This document shows positions 32,370-45,500 of a stretch of 64,000 nt of DNA, one piece after another (position 1 is the stretch's first letter; every line of letters starts with the position of its first letter). The DNA is taken from positions 11,577,832 through 11,641,831 of the forward strand of contig CAJINV010000001.1 in NCBI GenBank assembly GCA_905178155.1, read 5' to 3'. This DNA comes from Amoebophrya sp. A120 (taxonomy: Eukaryota; Sar; Dinophyceae; Syndiniales; Amoebophryaceae). The translations under genes were made by a program, and so were the position numbers. The notes beneath the pieces are model-generated. The model saw only the letters and a list, made by a program, of their open reading frames with translations, did not search any database and was not told the DNA's origin.

Positions 32370-35192
32370 CTACTGACGGTAATTGCCGCTATTCCGGTTG
32401 TTCAGGGACGTCGTGGTTTCATCCAAATTTCCCGGCCGCTCAAACATGGAAATTCGCGCTTTCACGTTTCCAGTTAGGCGCTTTCGTGGGGAATTCTCAC
32501 CCTCCTTTTCTTCCAGTACCCTGAAAAAGCAAACAATAACGGTTCGCATCATGCAATTACAATTGAAGTAGCTCTAGATAGTTGGCCCGAAACGGCTTCA
32601 CGGTCTTCAGACTTCCATTTCAAAACGCACCGCACGAAATCGAAACAAACAGAAACATACAAACTTGAACATGTTCTGCACCATCTGCTTTGAAAATATT
32701 ACTATACCCTGGCGATCCCTCCTTGAAGACTTCCCGCGTAGGCGGGGGCAGGTTGGGCTTGATTTCGGCCAGGGGCGCTTGATTTTCGTCATCGTTGTAA
32801 AAACTGTCATCGTGCCCCCCGGCGCCCCTGTGACTGGCAGGAGTCGAGATGACACCTGCAATCGAAAACACTCAAGTGAAGAGCAGAAGGGCGAATCTAT
32901 TCTTGTTGATGCACGACGCTCATTGATTCATGTCAATCTTTCTTCTTCTTCATGCAAAAGTTGTAATTGCGACTCGCTGCTCGGAGGAAAATTCAGAAAA
33001 AAATTCAAGGAAAAAAGACGTGTAGCCGCAAGCCTCGGAAATGAAGTAAAGAATACTGTTCCGATTTCTCGTACTGAACGCCCCCGTTGTTCGTCGCTCC
33101 TTGGGTGGCAAATTGAACAGTCCACGGAGTCGTTGAAAAATGTAGGACAGGTCCTCATCGGACTCCAGGATCTAAAAGATAAAGAATCATGATAGATTGC
33201 ATAAAAGTTTCGTGAAAGCGCTCAGAGACAAAACAGATGTGGATTTCTTGCATTCCAAAAAAGCTGCGTGCAAAAGTAGGGGTGACAGCGGACGCGACAG
33301 AGCCGGGCTAAAGAAGAAGTCATACATAAGTGCTTAATCTATGAGGCGATCTACGTCTTCGTACCTGTTGACACTGCCGTTGTTGCGCCTGGACCTCTGA
33401 CAATTTCTTTTGCAATCGAGACACCTCAGCTTGCAGGGGATGGTCCTTCGTCTTGTTGGCAAACATCGACTTGACCTGTGATCATCATTAACATCATCAT
33501 GTCGAGCTTCTTTCGTGCTCGTGATTATGTTAGGGCCTAATAACTGCTGTACACTTAAGGGAGCTCTCGCTACTGGTATCCATTGGCTTAGCACTTATCA
33601 CTTTCTTGCGATGTGGTCGCACAAATGAGCACAGCAGGCCGCTTTCTTAGTAGATACCTCGTCGAACCGCGGCGGCAGGGACTCCGGATCGAACCCACCA
33701 TCCTCAATGCCCTGTATCTGCCGCTCGTCCATTTTTTCGTTCCACCTTCCCTGGATAAAATCGACCATGTTCAGACGCTTTTTGTACCCCTTCTGCTCTA
33801 TTTCGATCATGTCACTGCGCATGGAATCGATCTGCGCTAGCCTCTGCTGCAGTTCGTTCTTGATCTTTCGGTTTTCTGCCTCCAGCTTCTTCACCGTCTC
33901 AGACCGACCGGGGGATGGGACTTTCACGCCAGCACTGTTGTGTGTTTTTCATTTTTTCCACGTCCACTAGACAAACCTTCTGCTTTATTGCACTTAACGA
34001 AGCTGGTCTCAGCTTTATTCTTGCGCATTGGTATTTCCTTCAGAAGATAGAAGTGGATGCATAAGCCGTACTTGGCCCGCTAAAAAAAGTTCTTTTTGTT
34101 CGCAGATATATGATCACGTATACTAGATTATACGGATTGGAATTCCGTGGCTTCGAGGGCGTTGAGCATTCCGTTTGCCCTGTAATCTGGTCTCGATCAT
34201 AATCCGGCTCTATTCCCCCCGCCGCGCCACGGGAATCTCGACGATAGGTGTTCGAGAGTCTCTGCTGTCTCGAGCTGGACGGCCTCGGGTCGGTCAGCGT
34301 CCGCTTGCTTGTCGTTGTCGTGCTTGTCCGGCTGCCACGAAAGGCTTCCCCCTGTGGCTCGTATTCGTACTTCCGTGTAGCCGTGCTGCCGCGGGACGCC
34401 GAATCGCGGTGTGGCTCCCGTTCGGAGGTCGAGTACCGACTGTAGGAAGACCGTTCCGGCTCGCGGTAGGAGTTCATCTGTGCAGACGTTCTGGTCGTGG
34501 CGCTCTGCCGAAAGCCCGTACTATCTTCCTCCCGCCGGGCAGCGTAGCGCTGCGCCGCGCGTTCCTCCTGGCGGCGCTTCTTCTCGAGGAGGTTCTGCTC
34601 CTCGGACGCGGAAAGCCGCTTGACGATGCAACCTACGTCGCGAGGGTGTAAAGGATCCTAACATAAGTTAGTACGCCGAGAATGAACACATGATAACTGC
34701 AGCCGCACTTTGCTTTCTTCATGACGACAGAGGATGACATTACCATCAGGACACCGGCGACACAAATCATAAGTTGTGGCCCCAAGCAAGTAAGCCTAAA
34801 TGCCTGAGCAATCAACATTCGCATTCCAATACCTGGAAACCATCCTGTGCTCTGCGCGGATTCCTCGTAGAGATGACCACCCCACCATTCCGAGTTCCCG
34901 TCGATCTCAACCACCCGAATGATATCTCCGACTTTCACCTCGAGCGTGTTGTCACCTGTGGAATGAATTTTTCGAGCCTGGGCGAGTGAATACTTCCTCG
35001 TGCTCGTCAGGCAGCTAATTTGGCGGGTCACATTTTTAGCTTTACTTAGAAGCAGTCCTTGTGGTTGTGTTTGTGATGTCTGTCAGAATAAGCAATAGCG
35101 GCCAGCATCGCAGAATCATGGGAAGGAAAGGATGTACCTCCATCTGAAAACGCGCGCACAGCTTTTGCGTAAAAGCACCGATCCTCAGACAT
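32370..35192 (-). CDS. SH3-domain coiled-coil protein, eight exons
   Basis: Structure complement(join(32370..32520,32708..32855,33075..33171,33365..33475,33658..33934,34134..34632,34833..34955,35138..35192)), 1461 nt, 486 residues. All seven introns have GT-AG ends and every phase matches. The start is MSEDRCFYAKAVRAFSDG at 35192. Residues 8-66 form an N-terminal SH3 domain split by two introns: NTLEVKVGDIIRVVEIDG, then EWWGGHLYEES, then TGWFPGCIVKRL, where the last join recreates the typical GWFPxNYV-type ending. A basic Arg/Ser/Thr-rich linker follows (about 85-230). A coiled coil comes next (about 240-330; KLEAENRKIKNELQQRL), then a second shorter one and an acidic tail. SH3 domains bind proline-rich peptides, so an adaptor or cytoskeletal role is likely. 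The specific function is unknown. Confidence 0.85.
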
Positions 35193-36517
35193 CCGGCAAT
35201 CTACAACGGGAAAAGAGGTAAGCCCAGGTAGTGAGGTCGTGGCGACGATTGGTGACTGCCTTCCCCCGCCTTAGGAGCTTAAGTTTGTCAATATTGCGCT
35301 CGGGTCTGGCAGCTGTGACCCTGCCTCCAGGGCGGTAAGGAGGCAAAGAAAGTCGAAGTGGTACGGAGGCCGCGCAGAGGCCTCGATTCGTGGTTGTGAC
35401 AGACAAAATCTTTTTTTGCCTAGAAGTTCGGCCTCGAAGCACCGGCAGCTGCAGGTGCAGCAACAATGAAAAAAATACCCGTATCGAGATCTACATTATT
35501 GTATTGGAAGTGGCACGTGAATATGTTTTTTTTCTCTTTATTCACACTTCTTTTTCAATACGGTCCGGTGGTAGAGTCCTCAATATTCGCCCTCTCCTCG
35601 TTGCACCCGTTTGAAATCTCAACATTTTGATTTTGTACAAATTGAAATATCCGCCACTGCCTCGTCATGGAGTATGAAATTGTATTTACTTTCTTTCCTT
35701 ATTTTTATCGTTAACATCATGAGATGGTGTTGGAAAACAGACAACCAAGAGAAGAGCCTAAGTAGAGTACTGCATCCCATGCGGATCTAATTCGATTCGA
35801 TAAACTTAAACACAAATTACGGTTAACTATAGGAAGACCCTTGCTGATGGCATAGTAGGATACATAGAATTATGCTCCCGGGTCGTCTACATTCCTTTCC
35901 AGTTCAGCTTCCATCTTTTTTGAGGTTGGTCGTTCACTCTCTCTCAACACGTGTGACGAGGTGGAGTTTGAGGAAGCAACGTATCAGAATGGCAACGGGA
36001 GCAAGAAAACCAACGAACCGTGTGAACAAAATTGATCCAAACAATGTCGCACGGCACCTTTCCGCTTGCTCGACGACCTCCACAATTTCTTCAGAATGAA
36101 GACGAGCTCTAGTTCAACTTCAAACATGATGCAGACATATCAATTCAAAGGGTGGCGCTACTTATGAAGACACCATGATTTTGTCAATCGCTAGTGTACA
36201 GGCTTGCTTGAATGCTCTTGTCCAAACACGATGTAACAGAATTTCCTTGCTGAATAGGCTAGTTGTAGATGCCATCGATGAAACTTGCCTTTTTCTAGTT
36301 TGTTTACGTTTAGCCTCAACAGTTGCAGCTCATAATTGTACATTTTGTGATTGTGAGATTGCCGTGAAACAATCGAAACGATTGGCAGAATTCCAGTACG
36401 AATACGAATAGAAACGAATGATTTAGTTTTCAATGCGTTAGCTTGGGATGATGTAGTCAGTTACTGTAGTTTATTGGACGACATCCTTGTAATATTAGCT
36501 GGCACTTCTCCTCAACG
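35193..36517. other. No gene recognised (1.3 kb)
   Basis: Between the SH3/coiled-coil gene start and the last exon of the disordered-protein gene. Frames of 70-95 codons occur on both strands (for example 36175-36411 on plus) with no domain or matching exon. Moderately AT-rich. Confidence 0.45.
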
Positions 36518-39500
36518 TTATTCCCCAAGTGGAGAATTCCCATTTCTCACCACTGCATTTCCGTCGAGGGGGCTATCCCCAACTGTTTCTTGAAGGGAAT
36601 GCAGCAGCAGCTCGCTTTTGCGGATGACCACGTCCAGGTCCGATTGCTCTTGCTCCGAGTAGTCGTCCAAAGGACTCAGCTCACTCAGCAAATCTGGCTC
36701 TTCGGGGGGACCTGGTGTTCAAAACATATTTCTTGACGCGTTTCGATTCATTTTGTCTTTGACATCGATCATCCTCCAAAAACAAAGCTACAGTACTGTA
36801 CTTGAACTTGTGTCGTTGCCAGCTGCAGGGCATCCGATCTAAGTACCATCGACCTACACAAGAAAACGAAATCGAAAAGCGTCTATCAGTCAATACAAAA
36901 TTTCACACCACATGCAGATGCAGCATGACGCAGTGCGTTAAACGCACTCGCACGGACTACAAGTATAATAGATCATAAGTATTTTTTGCTAACACTTATA
37001 CCTACTTCCTCCGGGAGACCTGGCTTGTTGAAAAGAATTGAAGCCCCATCGACCTCGTCCTCCCGTTTCATCTGTCCAGTGACACACTCCTTAATTTTGT
37101 CCTCGAGCTGCTCCCCAGTTGGCTTGGAGAGTTGTGTTTTCTGCCGCAATCGTGTCAGCATGGCATCGATCTCAGAAAACGGATTGGCTATTTGTTCCTC
37201 GGCAGATTTATTGTGCGGATCCGTTAGTGTGATGAGTTCTTCTGTTTTCTTCTTACCGGTTTTCTCCTCCTGCGCACCAGCTGCTGCAAATTCTTCTTGC
37301 ACCCATTTCAGCAGTTTGGTAGTTGCGGAACAAGCTATTGCTCCTGCTTCATCCTCAGGTTTCCTTTCCTCCTTCGTACCTGCTGTCGATCCCTTAGAGG
37401 TGCTATCTTTATTTCCGGCTTTGATCAGGTAGCGACGTTTTTGCTGCCCCACGTTCTCAACATCGGCATGTCTGGCGGTTGCGGCAGGTCGTGCCGATTT
37501 CTTTTCCAGCTGGGAGGTCGACGGCCCATGGGATGCCGCGGTGTGCTTTTTCGCAGACAACTGTGCGCTCGGCCGCTTTATTTTTGCCACAGAAGAATCT
37601 TTTCCGTTGTTCAGCATGGGGTCCAGAAAGAGCGGATCGTGCAACAGCTTTTTCAGCAGGCTGCTGTTTTCATCTTCTGCTGTGCGGCTCCGACTCAGCT
37701 GCAACCTTGCTTTTGCAATGTCGCGCTTTTCCTGCAGCTTGCCGATTCGTGTGCCGGCGAACGAGGTGAAATCCCGCGGCGGGGTCGTCGGTTTGGGTTT
37801 TTCTTTTGACGTGTGGGAAGATGCAGCTTTCGCTTTCCCCGTCGTGTTTGTTCGCCTTGCTGTTTGCGCTGACAGAACCGCACTAGTTGCTCTTGCTGCA
37901 GCGGTGCTAAAAGGTATTTTTGTAGCTTCTGTTCCTGCGAGACCACTAGCTCTATTGTTGTTGGTCGCTCCCTTATTCGGTTTCGCCCCTCCTGGCACAA
38001 GTGGCAACTCTCCGCGTCCCTTGTTCCAAAACCCCGCACCAGTGGTGGCGGTTGTGCGAACTTTTGCTTGCGAACTACTAGTGGGCTTTGGAATGTACGG
38101 AGCCGCGCTGGTTCTCTGTTTTGTTTTCGTTCCACCCTTGAGTACTGCTGAGGACGAAGAGGAGGAAGATGCGCTTTCCTCACTTTCCAGAACTGCTGGC
38201 GCCGCCGATAGTAATTCGGTATTTTCTGATGACGATGCCGACTGGTTTCTCCGGACGACACTGCTGCTCCTTGTCGGCGACGTTGACTTCACTTTTGCGG
38301 TGAAAACCGGTGGTCGCGGCTTGCACGAGCTGGAATTTCTTTCGTCGAGAGCAGGCTCTTCTTCTTGTTCGAATGGTTCGGCTGCTGGTGGTGCATTGTT
38401 TCGTTCGCCTTCCATCGCCGATGAGGGGGACGACGTGTGCAACCCTGCGCCAGCTGCTGGGTCTTCTTGACGCAAGGCAGAGGCGGAAATTTCGAAAGGA
38501 GCTCGTGCGCCAACACCCGTATCTTTCTGATCGCCGCCCACGTCCGACACTGCGCTCGAGCTACTCGGACTTCCCAGCGTCGACAGCGCGCTTTCTTCCC
38601 CCGCGTAGTCGGCCAGCGCGCCCTGGTCGAATTTCAACGCCGTTTCTTTTTTGATCAAGTCCGCAACCAGCAGACTAATCGCGGATTTTCCGGAGAATTG
38701 CGGTGATGCAGCTGTGGCGCCCTTCGGTGTCTTGTCCGTCGTACTGATCGCGTGTATCATGCTCGTTTCCTCAACTTCGCTCGTCCCGAAGGTGGACGCC
38801 ACTCCCTTGCTTTTCCGCTTCAAACTAGAGCCTCCTCCGGGCGGGAGACAGACTGATTTTATCTCTGTCCTCAACCGCCGCGCGCCCATCGGCGAATCCA
38901 GGACACTACCGATATTCACGGGTGAGTCCAGCGCTTGACCTCTCGCGGCGCGAAGACGTTGCGCACTCCCAGCAAGGACGTCCGCCGTTGCGGAAGACGA
39001 GGAGGACTGCTGAAGCCCTATCAACTCCTCAGAGGAGACTGGAACACTCTCAGTAGGGGAGGACGGCACGATTGAAACTTTGCTCGGCGTTCTCACCGAC
39101 TCCAAGTCATCCTTTTCGTTGTTTTCTCTTATTCGTCCCCGTGCTTGTTTCTCCTCTGGAAGTACCGTCGGTGGGGCTGAAAGGAGCTCCGCGCGACTTC
39201 TATCATTCCCACGCGGGGAAGCAGTGCCGAATACCGGCGATGGAGATGATTCGCGGGTGCCGTTGAGAAGTCTGCTGGCTGCCTCCCGAATATCAGCGAA
39301 CGGGCTGCGACTCTCGCTTGTCGTCTTGTGTGGAGTCCGCGTTCGCGCTGGTGAGCGAGATAGTGAGCTCAAGCGGATAACTGCAGAAGAAACTCCGCCT
39401 AGCTGCTGTACAACCCCGGTCCCAACATTCGGCGACTCTTTCGAAGAACTCCCAGATTCGAGCGGGATAGCTGCGTCGGCCACAAAATTTTCCCTGCTGT

Positions 39501-41489
39501 CCTTAGCCCCAGTCGGTGTTGCAGCTTGCGAAACTGCAGCGGATGCTGAAGCCGGCATTCGCTTACTGCTGAAAATGTTCGTGGCCTGCAGTGCGTACTT
39601 GGTTCGCGGAGACGTTAGATTCATGTGCTCTTCTTGACCGGCGCCGTCAGACCTACTCGAGTTGCTGCGGCTGCGATTTGTTCTCTGTCGCATTGTGCCA
39701 TACAATGCCGCGTTGGTCCTGCTCCGAGAAGAAACGGTTGCTGCAGAGGAACCCTGTGACAGACATTCCTCCACCCGAGATTGGTGATTTGCCAGAATCC
39801 GAGACATTCGCTCACGCGGACTGACAAGTTGGAGCTGCTCGTCCTCCTCGTAAACAATTCCGCCTTTGGCTTTGCCGCCAGGTCCGCCTTCCCTTTTAGG
39901 TTCGTCGTTCTTTGGCGAAGACGCAAGTTGTGGCTCAAGATGATGACCACTTGTTTCTTGTTCTGTCTGGACCTGCGAGTCTCGCACTTCCGCCTTCGGT
40001 TGTACTGCAGTTTGCATCTCTTCAGCCACAGCTTGCGGAAGACAAAATTGAACTGAGAGGTCCCGCTCCAGGTGGTGATTCCTCGGGGAACCGTTAGCGG
40101 TGCTCTCTTTGCTTGTCTCCTTTGTTTGCTCTCCAACTTGCTGATGACCCGCAACACGACCTTCGCGGTCGCGCGGCTCGGAAGCGCTCATGCTTTGTTC
40201 CCCATCTTGTTCATCCTCTCCTTCCTGCGCCAAATCAACGCGAGCGCGCCGCGCACGAATTTTTTGTTCCTTTCGCAGGTCCGGCGACACCCATGTGGCA
40301 AATGTCGTCCCACCAGACGTGATGTGCTGCGCAGGTCGTGTGTTTCGAATTCCCCGACTAGCTGCTGACGAGGATGCAACCGATCCAGCACTTCTTGTCC
40401 CCCCGACAGGTGCAGCTCCCGGTTGCTGGTGCCACTTGGAGATGGCGTGTGCAATGCTGTCAGAAGTTTTACTTTCCGCAGAAAAAACTTCGTGCGCACT
40501 GTTGTAGCCGCTGAGGCTTTCCGCCGCAGAAAGGTGAAGATGATTTGCAGCTGTTGTCCCACCTCCACTGCCGATCAATCGCCCTTCCGAATCGCTGGAC
40601 GCAGGGCCGAAACCAGAAACCGCATCTACTTCTGCAGTGTCTCGTCTACTTCTCGGGTTGAACACACTCTCGAGAATGGCTTCGGGACAGAACGGAACAG
40701 GTCGTGCCTTCTCGGGAGAAGCGGATAAAGCGCGCCGGTCCATGGTCACATTCAGGGAGTAGACGTTCTGAAACAAATCGCCGTCGTCTCCGGGTAAGAA
40801 GTTCCTCGCCCGTTCGGCGGCGGCCCGCTGTGCGGCCTTCGCTTCTTGCTCTGCTGCCGCTATTTTGAAGGACTCGGTTAACAGATCACGTTTGTACAGC
40901 AAGGGACTTTTCGAATCAGCAAAAAAAGCTGTAGAAATGGTGGCACCGGGGGGCGCTTGATGGAACCTGTCGTAGTTGAGCCATCAGTTGCTATGCCGGA
41001 AAAATTTGCCCCATTCTAAAGCAATGATGCAAAAGAGGAGGACTACACTATTTGCAACAAAACGAAAAGCAAAAATCACCTGGTCGGTTCCGCAGAAACA
41101 CCAGCAGATTCAGTGCCTGCGACTTGATTGAAAGTCGTCTCTCGGTTTGCACGCCGAGACTGCCGCGCTGCTGTTGATAGTGGGTTATGATCGGCGTTAG
41201 TACCCCCGCCGATGAGATTTCTTGAGAGGCGCTGATTGATAGCGCTAATGTCCGACACCAAGCTGTCGACATGGCGAACCGACTCTGCAGTCGAAGAATT
41301 CAGCGTATCAAGCATGTTGCGGCTCAGAAGCAGCGCTTCCGCGGGTTCATCTTCCGGCATTTTGATGCTTTTCCACCTAGAAGATATTGACGAGCTGGCG
41401 CGGCTCCGGCTGCCCCGTTTCTGTTTGAATAAGGTTGTAGTCGTAGCTGTGGAAAACGCAAATTGGGAAGCACTGACATTCAAATTCAT
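36518..41489 (-). CDS. Large Ser/Ala-rich disordered protein, unknown
   Basis: Structure complement(join(36518..36711,37002..40906,41080..41489)), 4509 nt, 1502 residues, ATG at 41489 (MNLNVSASQFAFSTAT). Introns are GTGATT...GAAAAG (173 nt) and GTATAAG...ACCAG (290 nt); both joins keep phase. A short helical segment in exon 1 (EALLLSRNMLDTLNSSTAES and on to INQRLSRNL) could be a coiled coil. The rest is dominated by Ser, Ala, Thr, Glu and Arg with repeated SP/TP and RS motifs (RLSSLSRSPARTRTP), which look like phosphorylation sites. The end (LDDYSEQEQSDLDVVIRKSE) is acidic and helical. No membrane segment, signal peptide or enzyme domain. It resembles scaffold-type proteins in composition only. 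Confidence 0.75.
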
Positions 41490-42586
41490 GAGCGGGAGCA
41501 GTGTGCTGCACTCCTAAAAAAACAAAAATCGCGCGCTGTGCAAATAGCTAATCACGATCCTGCTTCACGAAGCGCATCCGTTAACGACTTCGAAATCTCA
41601 TTCGATCGAAACGAAATATTGCGAATCGCTACAACTACAACAGATTTCGCGAGACTTTCGATCTGTCCGAGTCCGCCAAGCTAATCTACTACTTCAACAG
41701 CGAAAGAGATGTAATAAAGCCGAGAAATACGAATGAGCGAATGAGCGTGACTGACATACGAGTGAGGAATCCAGAAGAACATCACTTCTCCATCAACGGC
41801 CGAAAGTGCTAGCGTTGCGCCGACATCTGGTACGTATTTTCCTCTTGTCCTTACGTGTGTGTGAGTGCGTTCCCCTTTTCGTCGCCTAGCAATGTTCAGT
41901 CCTCTAGTCTGCCTGGCTTTCGCCAATAGCCTCTGTTGGTTGGCATCGCTAGGAAGCTCATGGTAAAGCCCATCAAGAAGATCCAGATGTTGAATCTTAA
42001 AAACTAGAATCAAGCCACCTACAGGAGCCTTCATCTTTTCGCCCGTGTCCATGGAAAGGAATAAACGTAAACACGTAAACACACTTACTACAACACTCCC
42101 GGAACTATGTGAATATGGATATAGCGCTATTTGCTCTCTAATTGTGGCAGATTTTCTTGCTACCCGGTACTCCTCCTTCTGAGAACAAAACAAAAAATAC
42201 TTTGGGACAAGATACATTTCAGTGCGTGGTAAATACAGATATTGTGATGCGTAAAAAACAAGGTTATCAAGTGCGTTTTACTAGGACATGACCTACAACG
42301 AGTAGAACGGACACATCTCGTAAACCCACCTCGTCCAAATAAAATGTACATGGGATGTTGGTATCAAGTGTGAAGATTTTAGAGGAGAGCAAAAAATCTC
42401 CATCTCGATGTATCTTCCTCAGCCTAAAGGTGAAGAATTCAAAAGGTATGGTTGTGAACGAGGAATTGCTTCGCTGTCGTTTGTACTTTTTTCGTCGTGC
42501 TCCGGAAGAACAAGCGCTTCGTTCTTCATCATCACTACACACGACTACTGACACTACAAAGCTGCAAAACAAGTCTCCTCTTTAGG
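41490..42586. other. No gene recognised; one weak frame
   Basis: A minus-strand frame at 41681-42217 (178 codons, ATG present) contains a stretch MKAPVGGLILVFKIQHLDLL that could be coding. Its remainder is of mixed composition and it has no recognisable domain, so I do not call it a gene. Confidence 0.4.
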
Positions 42587-45500
42587 TTACACAACACTAA
42601 AAAGTGCTCGCTTCGTCGCCTTCGCTGCGACCGTTGCGACAAACGACGACGACGAGGAAGCGGCACTGTCGGCAAGGCCTTCCTCCGTTTCGTCGGCAGC
42701 CAGCATCGTCTCGGTTCCTCCGCGCAGGGCGACCGTGCTGGTGCTTTTCGCCCCCGCATCCGTGATGCAGCCCTTGACGGCGAAGGGGATTAGGGTTAAA
42801 ACCGCGATGACGAGAATCATGACAATGACAATCAAAATTCGGCGGATGAACGCGGAACGCGACGCCCGCTCTTCCGCCAGATGCCGTTGGTTTTCCAGGT
42901 GCGCGATTTGCATCTCGGCCTCCAGCTGGCGACCGGACGAGGACGCAGACCAGGAGCGGTCCAACGCACCGTAAGTTTGTTCCTGCTTCGACTGGTGCGC
43001 GTGCGCCAGTTTCGTCTGCTTCTCGATGTCGTCGGCTTCATTGACATTGTAGAAGTCCGCCCCAGCTCCTCTCGGAGACGCCTGCTCGCCCTCCGACTGC
43101 TTGCTCGGATGTTGTTGTTGCCGGCGCGTGGACACCAGCGTGGACTGTGTCGGCGGGCGGGTGACGAACAGACTCGCAAAGTGGTCCACCAGCATGTCGA
43201 TGCTCTGCCTTGCCGCCGCAATGAACGTCGGATCCTCTTCTGGTTCCTGCAGGTCGCGCCCACTGTACGGCTGGAAGTCGGGGTGCAGGGATTCGTCGAT
43301 CGCAATGGAGGTGTGGGACAACTCCCGCTCCTTCTCCTCGTCGGCTTCCGGCATGCGGTCAATGCCCCCGTCGCTCGCCTTAGACTTCGAAGCCTTCTTT
43401 AGCTCGTAGTCGGGCAGGAAATCGGTATTACCAACAGCTTCTACCGGGGCAGTTGCACCAGAGGTGGTGGAACCAGCTTTCTCCTCCTCGTCTTTGGTTT
43501 TATCTTGTTGTTGGGACGAAACGGGCGTGCCACCGAATCCAAACGAGGAGAAGGCCGCCAAGGAAGAGACCATGATGTCAGAGAGCGATCCGGGAGATTG
43601 CACATCGTCGCCCGCCGCGGAGCCTGACGCCGATTGCTCCGGCTCGCCCTCCGGCTCCAGTGGCGCGTTCCGTGCCGGGCTGCTGGCCTGGCTTGGAGCC
43701 GCTGCTTCCGACCCGGTCGTGGTGTGCTGCAAAACTGCGACATTCTCAATGTCGGTCGGAACCGTGCCCATTAAGGCATCAGCTGCAGCAGCAAGCGAGC
43801 TGCGGTTGTTCTCGGTAAGAACTGCCTGCTGTTCCGCGGTTGCTGTTCCAGCTTCTTCTGAGGAAATGCCAGAAGAGACATGCAAATCGGCGGAGCCCTC
43901 GGACCTCTTGGAGCCTTCTTTTTCGTGGTAGTCACCGACTTCCGCAATGCTGCTGGTGGTAAGGTCAACCTGCTGCTCCGACTGCTGTGCGACTACTTCA
44001 GCCGAAGCTGCAACACTTGAGTCAACAAGTGGTTCCTGCGTGTGTGCGCGAGCGGAATACTGCGATTGCATCAGAACGTCATCCTGGGTCTTCTTCGACA
44101 AGGAGACGGACGGAAACCTGGATGTCCCGACGCTTTGGTCGCCGGTCTTGTCGAATCGCGAGTGCATGACGCCGCGCATGTGCTGGCTCGGGGACGAGCT
44201 CAGTTCGTCGTCGTCCTTCGATCGGTGCCGTCCGCGGGGGGAGCCGTTGGAGCTGTACCGCTTGGACATCAGTTCGTGCACCAGGTCGTGATCCGCCGGG
44301 TCGACCGGAAATAGGTCAGGGTTGACCAAATCAACCGCGTGCTGCTCCGTGTTCCCCGCCGAGCTCCGCTCGTTGTATTCGTCTGACGAGGAGTTCGTTT
44401 TGGACGAGTCGCGACCCTTGGAAGTTGGCAAAACGTGCGCGCCCCCGAAGACCGCCACGCTCGGGCGCGAGGCCGCTTCTTTGGAGGTTGCCGGCGAAGC
44501 AGACTTCGGCGTCGAGGAAACCGATGCGATTTTGGCGGCTTTTGCAGCAAGCTTCTCCCTGTCCTGCTCCAGTTGCAGCCGCTGCTCTTTTTCGCGCTGG
44601 AGCGCCAGCTGCGCTTGCTCCGCCCGTTCTTGCGCCTCTTGCGCGATGCGGGCCTGTTCGGCCAACGCAGCCTGGCGCTCTCGCTCCGCTTTCGAAAGTT
44701 TCCGCTGCATGCTGTTCTTCTCCTCCTCGGCCTCGCGGTGAGCTTCCGTCAAACTGCTGTCGTTCTCGCGCTGCAGGCGCTTGCGCTCCTCCTCGAACTC
44801 CCGCTGTGCTCGCAGTTCAGCGTCGCGCGCACGGGAATTCGCTTCGGCCTGCAGTTCAGCACGGCGCATGACCTCGCCCGCGAGCCGGTCTTCGAGCTCC
44901 TGCTCCAAGCTGGCTTTCTCCTCGGCGAGTTGGCGTGCGTGTTCCTCCGCCGCAACCCGCGCGTCCTCGATTTCGCGCTGCTGCTGCGCGTACTGCTGTT
45001 CGCGGAGCCGCTGCTCGCGCTCGAGTTCCAGCCGTGCTGCCGCGTCCTCCTGGACCTTCGCCGCCAGTTCTCGCTCGGCGCGCTCCGCTTCCTCGGCGAC
45101 TTTCCGAGCGGTCTCCTCAGCAGCGATGTTCGCCACGCGCTCGCGCTCGGCTTCGATCGCGCGAGCGGCCGCGGCTTCGGCCTCCGCCTTCGCTTCGCGG
45201 ATGCGGGCGGCCATTTGGGCTTGTTGCTCCTGAATTTCCCTCCGCAAGTCGGCCTCCATCTTGCGCCGCTCCTCGGATTCGAACTTAGCTTGTTCCTCCG
45301 CGAGCTTGCGAGCCAGCGAATGCTCCCGCGCTTCCTGCTCGCGCTGGCGCTCATCCAGCAGCCGTCGCTCCTGGCGCAGGTTCTCTTCCTGCATGGCGCG
45401 CGCGTTTTCCCAGGCGACCCGCTCCTGCTCAAGTCGGTCCTCGTGCGCTTTCTGTCGGCGCTGCAGCTCGGCCAGGTCTTCCTGCAGTTTCTGCGTCTGC

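Noticed and set aside
41681-42217. 178-codon minus-strand frame as a separate gene
   Set aside because: Mixed composition, no domain and no supporting splice partners; kept only as a note in the gap entry.
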